Shown: positions 7,937 to 8,834 of the stretch, piece after piece
Numbering within the stretch: the first letter of the stretch is position 1
How the letters are laid out: every line of letters starts with the position of its first letter
Assembly (NCBI GenBank): GCA_016870295.1
Contig: VGBY01000039.1
Location: 1-8,834 of the forward strand
Reading direction: 5' to 3'
Length of the DNA stretch: 8,834 nt
Source: Actinomycetota bacterium
Lineage (GTDB): Bacteria > Actinomycetota > Acidimicrobiia > Acidimicrobiales > Ilumatobacteraceae
Program-made: the position numbers and the translations under genes
Notes under the pieces: model-generated
What the model saw: the letters and a program-made list of their open reading frames with translations, nothing else
Told to the model about the DNA's origin: nothing
Databases searched by the model: none

Positions 7937-8377
7937 ATGGTTATGACGGAAGATCGCCCGACCGATACCAGCACCTCACATGAGTTGCTGCCACCGACGT
8001 ACGGTGTGCTCGACTTCAACGCACCGGCGACGATTGGCATCGTCTTGTATGAGTCGCAGCTGACGCGTGGTCAGTTGCGCAAGGAGTTCACCACGATGGG
8101 TGAGGCGATTCGTGCGGACCTGGCGGCGACGGAGAAGTCGATTCGCGGGGATTTGACCGCGACAACACTTGCTATTCGTGCCGATATGGCGTTGATGGAG
8201 AAGTCGATCCGTGGGGATATGGCGTTGATGGAGAAGTCGATCCGTGGGGACATGGCGTTGATGGGTCAGTCACTTCGTGAGGAGATGACGAAGACCAGTC
8301 GCAACATCATCGCGATAGTCATCACCTTGCACAGCATCACCGTGTCGGCAATCCTCGCCGCGGCGGCGTTGTTCTAG
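7937..8377 (+). CDS. Hendecad-repeat coiled-coil protein with C-terminal membrane anchor, function unknown
   Basis: I do not recognise a family for this 146-residue protein. Residues 1-45 are a non-repetitive N-terminus (Pro/Thr-rich, then VLDFNAPATIGIVLYESQL). Residues 46-122 are seven gapless 11-residue repeats with consensus [SA]IR[GA]D[ML]ALMEK. Position 2 is always Ile or Leu, 3 always Arg, 5 always Asp or Glu, and 6 always Met, Leu or Phe. Hydrophobic spacing of 4-3-4 is the hendecad pattern of a nearly straight coiled coil. Residues 124-146 (IIAIVITLHSITVSAILAAA and the end) are uniformly hydrophobic and reach the C-terminus, so the protein is probably tail-anchored with its coiled coil in the cytoplasm. 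There is no signal peptide. The layout resembles Borrelia Bdr proteins and the DUF1640/CCDC90 group, but this is architectural similarity only. The gene follows priA by 185 bp and converges with the methyltransferase gene. Confidence 0.8.
   Translation: MVMTEDRPTDTSTSHELLPPTYGVLDFNAPATIGIVLYESQLTRGQLRKEFTTMGEAIRADLAATEKSIRGDLTATTLAIRADMALMEKSIRGDMALMEKSIRGDMALMGQSLREEMTKTSRNIIAIVITLHSITVSAILAAAALF
8072..8302 (+). repeat. Seven in-frame 33-bp coding repeats (11-residue units)
   Basis: Units begin at 8072, 8105, 8138, 8171, 8204, 8237 and 8270, each encoding one 11-residue repeat. The outer units are diverged at the DNA level. In the middle, 8183-8215 and 8216-8248 are identical over all 33 bases, and the similarity runs on for about 16 further bases with one change (GAT to GAC). 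This points to a recent tandem duplication inside an older repeat array. Confidence 0.95.
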
Positions 8378-8834
8378 CTACGGAACACGTGCAGGATTCG
8401 GTAACCCTGTTTGCTGGCGCGACGCGCGACGGTATAGCCCTCCGCAGTCAACCATTTCGCCAGCGAGTCAGAACCGAGGTTCTTGTGCACGACCAAGTCG
8501 GCAGTGCCACCAGGCGATAGTCGCCCGAGCCATTCGCGCAGGAGCGCGTGCAGCTCTGCCTTGCCGATGCGAATCGGTGGATTCGACCAGATGGCGTCGA
8601 ACAACACATCCGGCGGAACGTCGGAAGGCGATGCCACACGAACATTCTCGAGCGAGTTGAGATCGACACTGCGACGCGCGACATCAAGTGCGCGTTCGTT
8701 GATGTCAACTGCCCACACGACTGCATCAGGGCGGAGTTTGGCGAGCGCAACGGCGATGGCGCCGCCGCCGCACCCAAGATCAAGCAGCACGGCACCCGGC
8801 GGCACGTCGGCATTCTCGAGGAGCACGCGCGTGC
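8374..8834 (-). CDS. Class I SAM methyltransferase, RsmC/RlmG-like, 5' end outside window
   Basis: This is the C-terminal part of a Rossmann-fold methyltransferase of the MTS group, whose known members (RsmC, RlmG) methylate guanine N2 in rRNA. The frame is open to the right edge, and the codons before the GTG at 8826 (Thr-Arg) continue it, so that GTG is probably an internal Val. Counting from it: SAM motif I LDLGCGGGAIAVALA (15-29), the acidic residue after strand 2 (Asp41 in VWAVDINERAL), NVRVASPSDV (61-70), the catalytic motif SNPPIRIGKAELH (81-93), LSPGGTADLVVHKNLG (103-118) and the C-terminal GYRILHVF (141-148). NPP followed by a hydrophobic residue is typical of exocyclic amino N-methyltransferases. 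The rRNA target is inferred from family, not shown. The stop overlaps the stop of the convergent repeat-protein gene. Confidence 0.88.
   Translation of the reverse strand, partial: TRVLLENADVPPGAVLLDLGCGGGAIAVALAKLRPDAVVWAVDINERALDVARRSVDLNSLENVRVASPSDVPPDVLFDAIWSNPPIRIGKAELHALLREWLGRLSPGGTADLVVHKNLGSDSLAKWLTAEGYTVARRASKQGYRILHVFRS

Noticed and set aside
8072..8302. CRISPR-like array of regularly spaced repeats
   Set aside because: The 33-bp units are contiguous without spacers, stay in one reading frame and encode a coiled coil.

Overview
The window (about 60% G+C by eye) is a chromosomal housekeeping block from a high-GC actinobacterium. Three things point there. A gene for mIHF, the actinobacterial integration host factor, is present. 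It is followed by gmk, rpoZ, metK and priA, in the order typical of actinobacteria. The PriA protein has lost its helicase motifs, as is known for actinobacterial PriA. The pattern of missing neighbours (no pyrF, no coaBC) is compatible with a member of the class Acidimicrobiia, but that finer placement is a guess.

Layout, left to right. Bases 1-3484 hold the end of a pyrimidine operon on the + strand: the last ~856 codons of carB (5' end outside the window), overlapping by 4 bp with pyrD (class 1B dihydroorotate dehydrogenase). Bases 3494-6004 hold mihF, gmk, rpoZ and metK, with gaps of 9, 24, 63 and 9 bp. Bases 6024-7751 hold priA. All seven genes lie on the + strand and are close enough to be read as one transcript, or as a few overlapping ones. 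They combine UMP synthesis, GMP-to-GDP conversion, the omega subunit of RNA polymerase, SAM synthesis, nucleoid architecture and replication restart.

Bases 7752-7936 contain no convincing gene. After them comes the least ordinary item in the window (7937-8377): a 146-residue protein of unknown function. It has seven consecutive 11-residue (hendecad) repeats predicted to form a coiled coil, and a single hydrophobic segment at the extreme C-terminus, which suggests a tail-anchored membrane protein. The repeat DNA includes a perfect 33-bp tandem duplication, a sign of recent repeat expansion.

The window ends with the 3' part of a minus-strand class I methyltransferase of the RsmC/RlmG (MTS) type. 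It converges on the repeat-protein gene, and the two stop codons share the palindrome CTAG. No RNA genes, insertion sequences, CRISPR arrays or clear intrinsic terminators were seen. I see no multi-gene novel system; the repeat protein is the best candidate for something undescribed.
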